Shown here: positions 1 through 6,606 of the stretch, piece by piece
Numbering within the stretch: position 1 is the stretch's first letter
Layout of the letters: each line of letters starts with the position of its first letter
Assembly: GCA_015485845.1 (NCBI GenBank)
Contig: WFSU01000025.1
Coordinates: 1 to 11,076, forward strand
Source: Nitratifractor sp.
Lineage (GTDB): Bacteria; Campylobacterota; Campylobacteria; Campylobacterales; Sulfurovaceae
Reading direction: 5' to 3'
DNA: 11,076 nucleotides
Translations under genes and position numbers: made by a program
Notes under the pieces: model-generated
The model's input: only the letters and a program-made list of their open reading frames with translations
Told to the model about the DNA's origin: nothing
The model's database searches: none

Positions 1-129
1 ACCTGTTCGTTTTTTATGGAAGAAGTTGCACCAAATGGGTGAAAGAATTTGGGGTGGGCTTCTTCCTCTTAGGTACCTAATTATAGGGCAATTGTGGTTA
101 TTCTGTGATTGGGTATGGATTTTTTAGGG
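1..129. repeat. Left arm of a 129-bp long inverted repeat
   Basis: Positions 1-129 match the reverse complement of 10928-11056 at 128 of 129 positions; the only difference is base 105 (G here, A on the corresponding strand of the other copy). The match stops at TTTTTTAGGG (120-129). It reaches window position 1, so this arm may continue to the left. Inside are an imperfect hairpin (GGAAGAAG 18-25 with CTTCTTCC 59-66, and CCAAAT 31-36 with ATTTGG 47-52), a perfect 12-bp palindrome TTAGGTACCTAA (69-80) and, on the minus strand, a TATAAT box pointing out of the segment. No ORF of note lies inside. It could be a MITE-like repeat, the end of a larger element, or a mobile promoter/leader. Its identity is unknown to me. 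Confidence 0.95.
80..85 (-). promoter_or_regulatory. Candidate outward-facing -10 box in the left repeat arm
   Basis: The minus strand reads TATAAT here, pointing left out of the window. A transcript would start roughly 7 bases on and run through the GGAAGAAG/CTTCTTCC hairpin. There is no clear -35 box, which is usual for sigma70 promoters in Campylobacterota. The same box exists in the right arm at 10972-10977. Confidence 0.3.
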
Positions 130-138
130 AGAACTTAG

Positions 139-161
139 GGGTCAGGAACTAAATCCTAAAT
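139..161 (+). repeat. Left terminal inverted repeat of the transposase element
   Basis: This 23-bp sequence is identical to the reverse complement of 960-982. It lies just upstream of the candidate TACAAT -10 box (166-171) of the transposase gene. Confidence 0.85.
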
Positions 162-165
162 ATGT

Positions 166-171
166 TACAAT
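166..171 (+). promoter_or_regulatory. Candidate -10 box of the transposase gene
   Basis: TACAAT lies 38 bp upstream of the ATG at 210, next to the left terminal repeat. A good ribosome-binding site, AGGAGA (197-202), lies 7 bp before that ATG. Together they support 210 as the original start. Confidence 0.4.
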
Positions 172-209
172 ACTCTATCCAGATACAAACACAAACAGGA
201 GAGAAGACA

Positions 210-972
210 ATGGCACGCCGACCACGTATCGATATACCGGGGTATCACCATGTTGTCAATCGCGGAAGCCAATATCTTTTCTGACGATAAGGACAAAGAG
301 ACGTTTCTGCGTATCCTCTGCAAGGCATGCAGGGTCTATGATGTGATCGTGCATGACTATTGCCTGATGGACAACCACTACCACCTGCTCATCGAAAATG
401 CTCAGGAGAACCTCTCCTTGTTCATGCGGCAGGTCAATGCAAACTACGCCATCTATTACAACAAAAAGAGCAAACGGACAGGACACCTCTGGCAGGGGCG
501 GTACCGTTCGTGGTATATCCATACAGAGGAATACCTCTATCGTACGATCAAATACATTGAGTTCAACCCCGTGGAGGCAGGGATGGTCGCGCATGTGCGG
601 GATTACCCCCATACACTGGGTTCACGGCTGCTCAACGCAGAGACTGTGCCCCGCTGTGCCCGGGATTCGATGCTTGTACGCGGATATGACATTCAAGAGC
701 TGGCAGCCTTCCTCGAAGCGCCTTTGGGCAAAGATGAGGCGGCTGAGCTGGAGGCACAGAGAAAACAGAGTGTCTCGGTCGAAAACAAACGGGTCAAACA
801 TAGAGAGAAAAAAGAGCTGGCGCGTTACTTTGATGATGGCATGAGCAAAGCAGACAGAAACAAAGCTGTCTATGAGGCGTACCGGGACGGACACACGCAG
901 GCGAGCATCGCGCGATACCTGGGGTTGAGTGATGCGATGGTCAACATCATCGTCAAGAAATTTAGGATTTAG
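210..972 (+). pseudogene. REP-associated (Y1/HUH) transposase, frameshifted near the 5' end
   Basis: The family makes single-strand cuts at hairpins with a HUH-tyrosine nuclease and is linked to REP sequences. Translation from ATG 210 (behind AGGAGA) gives MARRPRIDIPGYHHVVNRGS, the typical family N-terminus, but hits TGA at 282-284. The rest continues in another frame, open from ATG 250 to 972 (240 residues from 250). In that frame one sees HYH, the HUH metal-binding motif (residues 43-45), then GHLWQGRYRSW (78-88) and YIEFNP (102-107), the region expected to hold the catalytic tyrosine. A C-terminal helix-turn-helix-like segment (about 208-237) follows. The frame change falls around 265-270, where a couple of codons that the family has after NRG seem lost: a net 2-base or 5-base deletion. 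Initiation at 250 would give a protein without its first beta strand, so activity is doubtful. A sequencing error is the alternative. The stop codon lies inside the right terminal repeat. Confidence 0.8.
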
Positions 973-982
973 TTCCTGACCC
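960..982 (-). repeat. Right terminal inverted repeat of the transposase element
   Basis: This is a perfect 23-bp inverted copy of 139-161. It contains the TAG stop (970-972) of the transposase. Its outer part belongs to a 9-bp tandem duplication, CTGACCCTA at 976-984 and 985-993. Confidence 0.85.
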
Positions 983-988
983 TACTGA

Positions 989-1048
989 CCCTATTTTGTT
1001 GATGCTGCGGACGTTGACGAAGAAGATGCTCTACTGAGCGTATCATAA
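989..1048 (+). pseudogene. Possible 3' remnant of a gene cut by the mobile element
   Basis: Directly right of the element, one frame reads PYFVDAADVDEEDALLSVS and then TAA (1046-1048). The acidic, codon-regular tail looks like the C-terminus of a protein whose upstream part was replaced by the insertion. An in-frame TGA (986-988) at the element edge closes it. Only about 19 codons are visible, so chance is quite possible. I do not recognise the protein. Confidence 0.2.
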
Positions 1049-1071
1049 GGCATCCCTGAGGCAAAACAAAC

Positions 1072-1077
1072 TATAAT
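1072..1077 (+). promoter_or_regulatory. Candidate -10 box of the lipoprotein/signal peptidase operon
   Basis: A perfect TATAAT sits 26 bp upstream of GTG 1104, which is preceded by AGGGGG (1091-1096). Transcription would start near 1084. The box overlaps the ATG at 1076, so that ATG is unlikely to be used. No -35 box is evident. Confidence 0.5.
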
Positions 1078-2128
1078 GACTCCCTATAACAGGGGGTTTG
1101 ATCGTGAAAGTCAGTGTGTGGCATGTGTGGGGTGTTGTTTCCCTTCTCTGCTGATGATATCGGGATGCAATCCGGCTGAAGAGTCGGGCAATCCCTTCGT
1201 GACCGTCTGGTCGGTGGGAGAGGGGAATCGTACCATCACCTTGCCGACCGATCCTGACTCTACGTACGATTACCGGGTCGAATGGGGGGACGGTACTGCG
1301 GATACGGCACTCACAGGACGTGCAACACACACTTATCTTAGTGCCGGAACTTACACCGTCAATATCCGGGGGATTTTCCCCCATTTGATAATGGCTTCCG
1401 GCGATATTTTTGCTTCGGTCGATCGCGATGAAGCGGATAATGCCGCCAAACTCATCCGGATCGATGCCTGGGGGGATATTGTCTGGTACAGCATGGCAAA
1501 TACTTTCGCCCATTGTGCCAATCTCAAATTGGCAGCTACCGACAAGCCAGACCTCACCCATGTCACGTCCCTGCAAAATATGTTTGCCGGGGCGGAAATG
1601 TTCGACGGTGATATCGGAGACTGGAATGTCTCGGGTGTCACGGATATGTCCGGGATGTTTTATGAGGCGACCCATTTCAACCAGCCGCTTCAGGGGTGGG
1701 ATGTATCGCATGTCACGACAATGCGGTCGATGTTTGCGTTTGCCCGTGCCTTTGATCAATCACTCGAGCGCTGGGATGTTTCGGCGGTGACCGACATGAC
1801 GGAGATGTTCAAGGGGGCTGCTGCCTTCAACCAGCCTGTCGGCTCCTGGGATGTCTCGCATGTGACGTCGATGGCCGGGATGTTCGAGACAGCCCGTGCA
1901 TTCGACCAGCCCCTGTGCGACTGGAACGTCTCCCGGGTGACCGATATGCGTCGGATGTTCCGGTTTGCCCGAGCCTTTACGCGGCACGATCTGCGCTGCT
2001 GGGATACCGCATCGGTTACCCGTCGGGATCATTTCCTCGATCATGCCGGCAGCGACAATCAGGAGCCGGAGTGGGTCGCCGCCGAAAACACCGGCACCGT
2101 CCGTGTCGGGAAGGTAGCAGTGCAGTGA
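1076..2128 (+). CDS. BspA-like (DUF285) repeat surface lipoprotein, leader probably frameshifted
   Basis: This is a predicted cell-surface protein of unknown ligand. After a lipobox (ISGC; Cys31 counted from ATG 1076), residues 40-105 form a PKD-like beta domain (WGDGTADT, then AGTYTVNIRG). From about 159 to 325 there are tandem leucine-rich-like DUF285 repeats with a strict 25-residue period: Trp at 183, 208, 233, 258 and 283, then 309 (26 residues on). The consensus is FNQPLxxWDVSxVTxMxxMF. The start is a problem. ATG 1076 overlaps a TATAAT and has no ribosome site. GTG 1104 has AGGGGG seven bases upstream and encodes MKVSVWHVWGVVSLLC, a fitting lipoprotein leader, but in a different frame that stops at 1152. 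A -1 shift near 1148 would join it to LLMISGC. So the gene may be inactivated, carry an assembly error, or start at another in-frame codon such as GTG 1118. It overlaps the signal peptidase gene by 4 bp and is probably co-transcribed with it. Confidence 0.75.
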   Translation: MTPYNRGFDRESQCVACVGCCFPSLLMISGCNPAEESGNPFVTVWSVGEGNRTITLPTDPDSTYDYRVEWGDGTADTALTGRATHTYLSAGTYTVNIRGIFPHLIMASGDIFASVDRDEADNAAKLIRIDAWGDIVWYSMANTFAHCANLKLAATDKPDLTHVTSLQNMFAGAEMFDGDIGDWNVSGVTDMSGMFYEATHFNQPLQGWDVSHVTTMRSMFAFARAFDQSLERWDVSAVTDMTEMFKGAAAFNQPVGSWDVSHVTSMAGMFETARAFDQPLCDWNVSRVTDMRRMFRFARAFTRHDLRCWDTASVTRRDHFLDHAGSDNQEPEWVAAENTGTVRVGKVAVQ

Positions 2129-2787
2129 GACGGCGGTGGGAGAGGGGTTTCCTGATCTTTGCCGGGATGATACTGTTTCTCTCCCTCTTCCGGCTATATG
2201 GTGTGAGCGAAATCAGTATGGATTACGGTCTGGTCGAGGGGGACTATGTCATCGTGGACAACTACTCGGCCGGAGTCCATGTCCCTTCGTGGGGGTTCTA
2301 CATCGACCGTCACCTCTATGCCCACGAAAGGGGAATCCGCCGGGGTGATCTGCTCGCCTTTCGTCATCCGCTCGACCGGCGCCTCTATCTCAAACGCTGC
2401 GTTGCTCTACCCGGGGATACCCTGTTTCAAGCCGACAAACATCTCTACCTCCAGCTCGAGACCAACAGCACCCGTACCGAGACTTTTGCCCGGGAGCACG
2501 GGCTTGAGAGTGTCCGCAGAGATGACGGGGTCTGGCTGGTCGATTCGTATGCCCACTACTATGGAGTGAGCCACGATCGGCGGGTGGTGGGGCCTCCCAT
2601 ACTCCTGACGTACCCCCGGACGACGATCCCGCCCCACCACTATTTCATGATGGGCGATCTGAGGGACAATTCTACCGACAGCCGCTTCTTCGGCCCCGTC
2701 CCGTACGACAATATCTATTACAAAGTCCGCTGGATCATCAAAAAAGCCCGATCGATGGATACACTCTCCCGCGTGAACATTTTCTGA
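2125..2787 (+). CDS. Type I signal peptidase (S26 family), divergent second copy
   Basis: Cleaves signal peptides on the outer face of the inner membrane. The GTG start overlaps the previous TGA (GTGA), giving 220 residues; GGGAAGG lies about 10 bp upstream. Visible parts: N-terminal membrane anchor (about 8-24), box B with nucleophile Ser31 (ISMDYGLVEGDYVIVD), box C (RRGDLLAF, 72-79), box D with the general-base Lys90 (LKRCVALPGD), and box E (GDLRDNSTDSRFFGPVP, 177-193). The Ser/Lys dyad is intact. Box B is odd: the usual Pro after SMx is replaced (SMDYG rather than SMxPT), and about 20 residues rich in aromatics (VPSWGFYIDRHLYAHERGI) separate boxes B and C. Overlap with a surface-lipoprotein gene hints at a dedicated peptidase. 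However, lipoproteins are normally cut by LspA, so the true substrate is unclear. The main housekeeping lepB probably lies elsewhere; that is inference. Confidence 0.88.
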   Translation: MRRRWERGFLIFAGMILFLSLFRLYGVSEISMDYGLVEGDYVIVDNYSAGVHVPSWGFYIDRHLYAHERGIRRGDLLAFRHPLDRRLYLKRCVALPGDTLFQADKHLYLQLETNSTRTETFAREHGLESVRRDDGVWLVDSYAHYYGVSHDRRVVGPPILLTYPRTTIPPHHYFMMGDLRDNSTDSRFFGPVPYDNIYYKVRWIIKKARSMDTLSRVNIF

Positions 2788-2820
2788 CAAAAGCGCTGCT
2801 GGGCAACGCAACCAAAATTT

Positions 2821-2834
2821 CTAATTTCTAATTT

Positions 2835-2841
<7 letters not shown>
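2821..2841. repeat. Heptanucleotide tandem repeat CTAATTT
   Basis: Three 7-bp units, CTAATTT, CTAATTT and CTAACTT, follow a partial unit (AAAATTT, 2814-2820). They lie between the convergent ends of the signal peptidase and tgt genes. The third unit contains the tgt stop codon. A second heptamer array with another sequence occurs at 5442-5462. Confidence 0.7.
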
Positions 2842-3953
<1,112 letters not shown>

Positions 3954-3958
3954 TATGG

Positions 3959-3964
3959 TATAAT
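3959..3964 (+). promoter_or_regulatory. Candidate -10 box of the COG3400 gene
   Basis: A perfect TATAAT lies 41 bp before ATG 4006. It lies only 6-11 bp from the tgt start codon, so the two divergent promoters overlap. No -35 box is apparent. Confidence 0.45.
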
Positions 3965-3984
3965 CCTGTCAATAAACTGGTGCC

Positions 3985-3990
3985 ATTGTA
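3985..3990 (-). promoter_or_regulatory. Candidate -10 box of tgt
   Basis: The minus strand reads TACAAT 31 bp upstream of the tgt start codon. It faces the plus-strand TATAAT at 3959-3964, so the two transcripts would overlap in their 5' leaders. Confidence 0.3.
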
Positions 3991-4005
3991 CCCAAAAAGA
4001 GAAAA

Positions 4006-5427
4006 ATGCAGAACATATTGATCCTCGCCGACGGCCGCGAAGCCGAACATTTCCTCCGGCGTATCGGGCAGAAACGCATCGCCGACAACCGCTACACGGT
4101 TGTGATGCCCCATCCCCTCTCCGGCGAGACACCCCTTCCGTCTCACATCGCCGTACACCGTTTTGACCCGACGAGCTACCTCAAGCTGCGCCGAATGCTC
4201 CATGAGGAAGCGTTCAACATAGTGTTTGTCGTAATGCAGGCGGCAGAGGAGGGGCAGGCGTGCCTCGAGATCATCCGCTCAGTCGACCCCCGACTGCCGG
4301 TGATCCTCCTCGATCCGACGGCGCAGATGGAGGCACACAATGACAGCGCCACCCACCTCGTCACCGTCCCGGAGCTCATCGCCGGTCGCCTCTACGATCA
4401 GCTCCCCAACGTCCCGCTGGTCGCACAGAATGTCGGTCTGGGCCAAGGCGAGATCATGGAGGTGCTCGTCCCCTACGGCAGCAGTTTCGCCTATCGGCAT
4501 GTCGGTTCCATCGCTCAGGTCAAATGGCGCATCGCCGCTATCTACCGGGATCAGAAACTCCTTCTCCCTACCAATGCGACGATGATCCGCCCACAGGATA
4601 CCCTCCTGATCCTCGGTAAACCGCAGGTGCTTACCAATCTCTACTACAGGATCGGCCAAAAGGAGGGGCGTTTCCCTGAACCATTCGGGCGGGATCTCTA
4701 TCTTTTGCTTGACCCTTCACTAGAAGGGGTGACGACCCTCGCTCGTTTGCAGGAGGCGATCCGTTTACAAAGACAGACAGGGGATGTTCAATTGTACATT
4801 CGAGTGGTGCATCCCGGGGACTTTGCCCAGCTCGAAGCGATCCGGTCTGAGGAGAGTGAGACGGTTCATATCCAGGTGAGCTACGGTGACACGCCCCCTG
4901 AGACGATCCTGATCGATGACATGATCGACTATGACATTGGGATGGTGATGATGGCTCCGGCACTCTTCAAAAACCCAGCGATTGCCGGGGAGCTTCTCGG
5001 GCGCAAAAAGCTGGTTTATCTCTTCGGGGAGACCCCTGTAGATCGCGTGGAGCGATCGGTCGTCCTGATGGGGAGTGAATCGGAGATGGAGTCGATCTCC
5101 TCGACCCTTTTCTATGCCTCGGAGACGTGGGGGTTGGAACCGTGCCTGTGCTGGTACGATCCGGAGGGGGATTTCGCCGATCGTCAGCGAGTCATCGAGC
5201 ACTACGAGACCCTCGCCCGGATCTTCGAATCCCCCATCACCATCGAGCGCGAAACCCTCAACCCCATCCGTGCCCTCGAATCGATGGAACCTGTCCTCCA
5301 CATCGTTCCATTTACTGCGGCGCTTCTTGAGAAAGATTGGTTCAAGTTTTTCTCCACCCAGCTCGGCGACTACCTCCTCGACTCCCCCCGCCACCCCAAA
5401 CTCCTGATCCCGGCGGAGGAGGGGTGA
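4006..5427 (+). CDS. COG3400-type protein with RCK (TrkA-like) domains
   Basis: This is a conserved Campylobacterota protein of unknown exact role; from memory it matches the HP0282/Cj1009c position next to tgt and aroB. The N-terminal part (1 to about 130) has a Rossmann-like pattern (NILILADGREAEHF, then NIVFVVMQ 71-78 and LPVILLDP 97-104), as in TrkA-N domains, but the usual GxGxxG loop is lost, so NAD binding is uncertain. Residues about 147-215 fit a TrkA-C/RCK-C domain (GEIMEVLVPYGSSF through DTLLILGK). The C-terminal half (about 226-473) looks like alternating alpha/beta, possibly a universal-stress-like fold; that is inference. No membrane segments are evident, so it may be a cytosolic regulatory subunit sensing a nucleotide or ion for a transporter or channel. 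The MscS gene two places downstream is a possible partner. The start ATG has a weak AAGAGA site. It ends 123 bp before aroB. Confidence 0.75.
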   Translation: MQNILILADGREAEHFLRRIGQKRIADNRYTVVMPHPLSGETPLPSHIAVHRFDPTSYLKLRRMLHEEAFNIVFVVMQAAEEGQACLEIIRSVDPRLPVILLDPTAQMEAHNDSATHLVTVPELIAGRLYDQLPNVPLVAQNVGLGQGEIMEVLVPYGSSFAYRHVGSIAQVKWRIAAIYRDQKLLLPTNATMIRPQDTLLILGKPQVLTNLYYRIGQKEGRFPEPFGRDLYLLLDPSLEGVTTLARLQEAIRLQRQTGDVQLYIRVVHPGDFAQLEAIRSEESETVHIQVSYGDTPPETILIDDMIDYDIGMVMMAPALFKNPAIAGELLGRKKLVYLFGETPVDRVERSVVLMGSESEMESISSTLFYASETWGLEPCLCWYDPEGDFADRQRVIEHYETLARIFESPITIERETLNPIRALESMEPVLHIVPFTAALLEKDWFKFFSTQLGDYLLDSPRHPKLLIPAEEG

Positions 5428-5441
5428 GGCGCGTGCTGAGT

Positions 5442-5462
5442 GTTACGTGCTACGTGCTACGT
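5442..5462. repeat. Heptanucleotide tandem repeat GCTACGT
   Basis: Three 7-bp units, GTTACGT, GCTACGT and GCTACGT, start 15 bp after the stop of the COG3400 gene. They have the same unit length and the same intergenic setting as the CTAATTT array at 2821-2841. Confidence 0.75.
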
Positions 5463-5513
5463 TTAGAGTGAGGGTTTTAGCTAAATCCAAACACATCATT
5501 AACTCATTTCCGA

Positions 5514-5519
5514 TAAAAT
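5514..5519 (+). promoter_or_regulatory. Candidate -10 box of the aroB-mscS-mtaB operon
   Basis: TAAAAT, inside CGATAAAATAC, lies 31 bp before GTG 5551 in an AT-rich part of the 123-bp gap. Placement and context fit a sigma70 promoter with a short leader. Confidence 0.4.
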
Positions 5520-5550
5520 ACTCCCCAAATAATTTTGCAAGGACACCCCC

Positions 5551-6606
5551 GTGATCGTCCCCATTCAACTTGCGCCGACTGCTCCTGTCACCTACGACAT
5601 CACCATCGACACACTCCCCAAGCTGACGTTTGACCGCAAAGTAGCGATTGTTACCAATCCGACCGTATCAGCGTTGCATCTCGATTATGTATTGGAGCGG
5701 ATTGAGGTGCCGTACATCGAGGTGATCGAAGTGCCGGACGGGGAGGAGTACAAGAGCCTTGAGACAGTGGTGAGTATCCTCGATCGGCTCTTTGAAGCGC
5801 GGTTTGATCGCAAGAGTCTATTGATCGCCCTTGGGGGTGGGGTGATCGGGGATATGACCGGGTTTACGACGAGTCTGTATCAGCGGGGGATTGGGTTTGT
5901 CCAGATCCCGACGACACTGCTGAGTCAGGTCGATGCGAGTGTCGGGGGCAAGACGGGGGTCAATAACGCCTGGGGCAAGAACCTGATCGGTGCTTTTTAT
6001 CAACCCGAAGCGGTCTACATCGATCCGCATTTCCTGACGACGCTGCCTGCGCGGGAGTTTGCCGCCGGGGTGGCCGAGGTGGTCAAGATGGCGGTGATGT
6101 TTGATGCGGAGTTTTTCAGCTTCCTCCAGACGCATGATCTGCGTACCCCCGAGGCGATCCGTGAAATAATCCGCCGCAGTGTCACGCTCAAAGCCCACGT
6201 GGTCAATCAGGACGAAAAAGAGGCGGGTATCCGTGCTGTGCTCAACTACGGTCACACCTTCGGTCACGTCGTCGAGAATGAGACCGGCTACACTACCTAT
6301 CTGCACGGTGAAGCGGTTGCCATCGGGATGGTGATGGCCAATGAACTGGCGCAGCGGCTCGGGCTTCTCTCGGGCGAAGAGGCCGGGGCGATCCGGGACG
6401 TGCTTGCGGCGAATGGACTGTCGACGACGTATCGGATTGCCGACGTGGAGGCCTTTTATGAACACTTCTTCCTCGATAAAAAGAGCAACCAGGGGGCGAT
6501 CACCTTCATCCTCCCCGGTGGGCGTATCGGTACCCATGTGATGCGCAATGACCTCGACACCCAGACCGTCAAAGAAGCACTATCAGTATTCGGAGAGACA
6601 CAATGA
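5551..6606 (+). CDS. aroB: 3-dehydroquinate synthase
   Basis: Converts DAHP to 3-dehydroquinate, the second step of the shikimate pathway, using NAD and a divalent metal in the cytoplasm. The 351-residue length is typical. Visible motifs: NAD-binding GGGVIGDMTGF (95-105), the phosphate/substrate loop IPTTLLSQVDASVGGKTGVN (119-138), and metal ligands Glu176 (AEVVK), His235 (NYGHTFGH) and His252 (LHGEAV). GTG 5551 is chosen because AAGGA (5539-5543) lies 7 bp upstream and the product then begins just before the first beta strand. It is the first gene of a three-gene operon. Its TGA overlaps the ATG of the channel gene (ATGA), which suggests translational coupling. The same order of aroB, channel gene and mtaB is found in other Campylobacterota (from memory). 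Confidence 0.97.
   Translation: MIVPIQLAPTAPVTYDITIDTLPKLTFDRKVAIVTNPTVSALHLDYVLERIEVPYIEVIEVPDGEEYKSLETVVSILDRLFEARFDRKSLLIALGGGVIGDMTGFTTSLYQRGIGFVQIPTTLLSQVDASVGGKTGVNNAWGKNLIGAFYQPEAVYIDPHFLTTLPAREFAAGVAEVVKMAVMFDAEFFSFLQTHDLRTPEAIREIIRRSVTLKAHVVNQDEKEAGIRAVLNYGHTFGHVVENETGYTTYLHGEAVAIGMVMANELAQRLGLLSGEEAGAIRDVLAANGLSTTYRIADVEAFYEHFFLDKKSNQGAITFILPGGRIGTHVMRNDLDTQTVKEALSVFGETQ

Larger units (their letters stand above)
139..982 (+). mobile_element. HUH-transposase mobile element with 23-bp terminal inverted repeats
   Basis: The two ends, 139-161 and 960-982, are perfect 23-bp inverted repeats that begin GGGTCAGGAACTAAATCC when read inward from the left. They bracket a single Y1-type transposase gene. 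The right repeat overlaps the last codons and the stop codon of the gene, so gene and end are structurally linked. Weaker similarity continues outside the perfect repeats (TAGGG on both sides), and CTGACCCTA is directly duplicated at 976-993 across the right end. The element begins only 9 bp from the left 129-bp repeat. Long matched ends around a lone REP-type transposase suggest a compact, possibly non-autonomous copy, since the gene is frameshifted. Confidence 0.75.

Noticed and set aside
18..66. Rho-independent terminator in the long repeat
   Set aside because: The stem is interrupted by a large internal loop and is not followed by a proper T-run on either strand; the run of T at 10-15 lies on the wrong side for the plus strand and is an A-run for the minus strand.
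1131..1150. Classical -1 slippery heptamer for programmed frameshifting in the lipoprotein leader
   Set aside because: No X XXY YYZ heptamer lies in the correct phase around GTTTCCC, so programmed slippage is not supported although a frame change is.
1043..1759. Minus-strand open frame opposite the lipoprotein gene
   Set aside because: Its apparent repeats are the antisense of the 25-residue DUF285 repeats.
1915..2124. Upstream extension of the signal peptidase frame
   Set aside because: The extension overlaps the lipoprotein repeats and has no signal-peptidase features; GTG 2125 with a GTGA overlap and an immediate membrane anchor fits the family.
4765..5394. Minus-strand open frame of 209 codons inside the COG3400 gene
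   Set aside because: It is antisense to a conserved protein and shows no recognisable domain; it reflects base composition.
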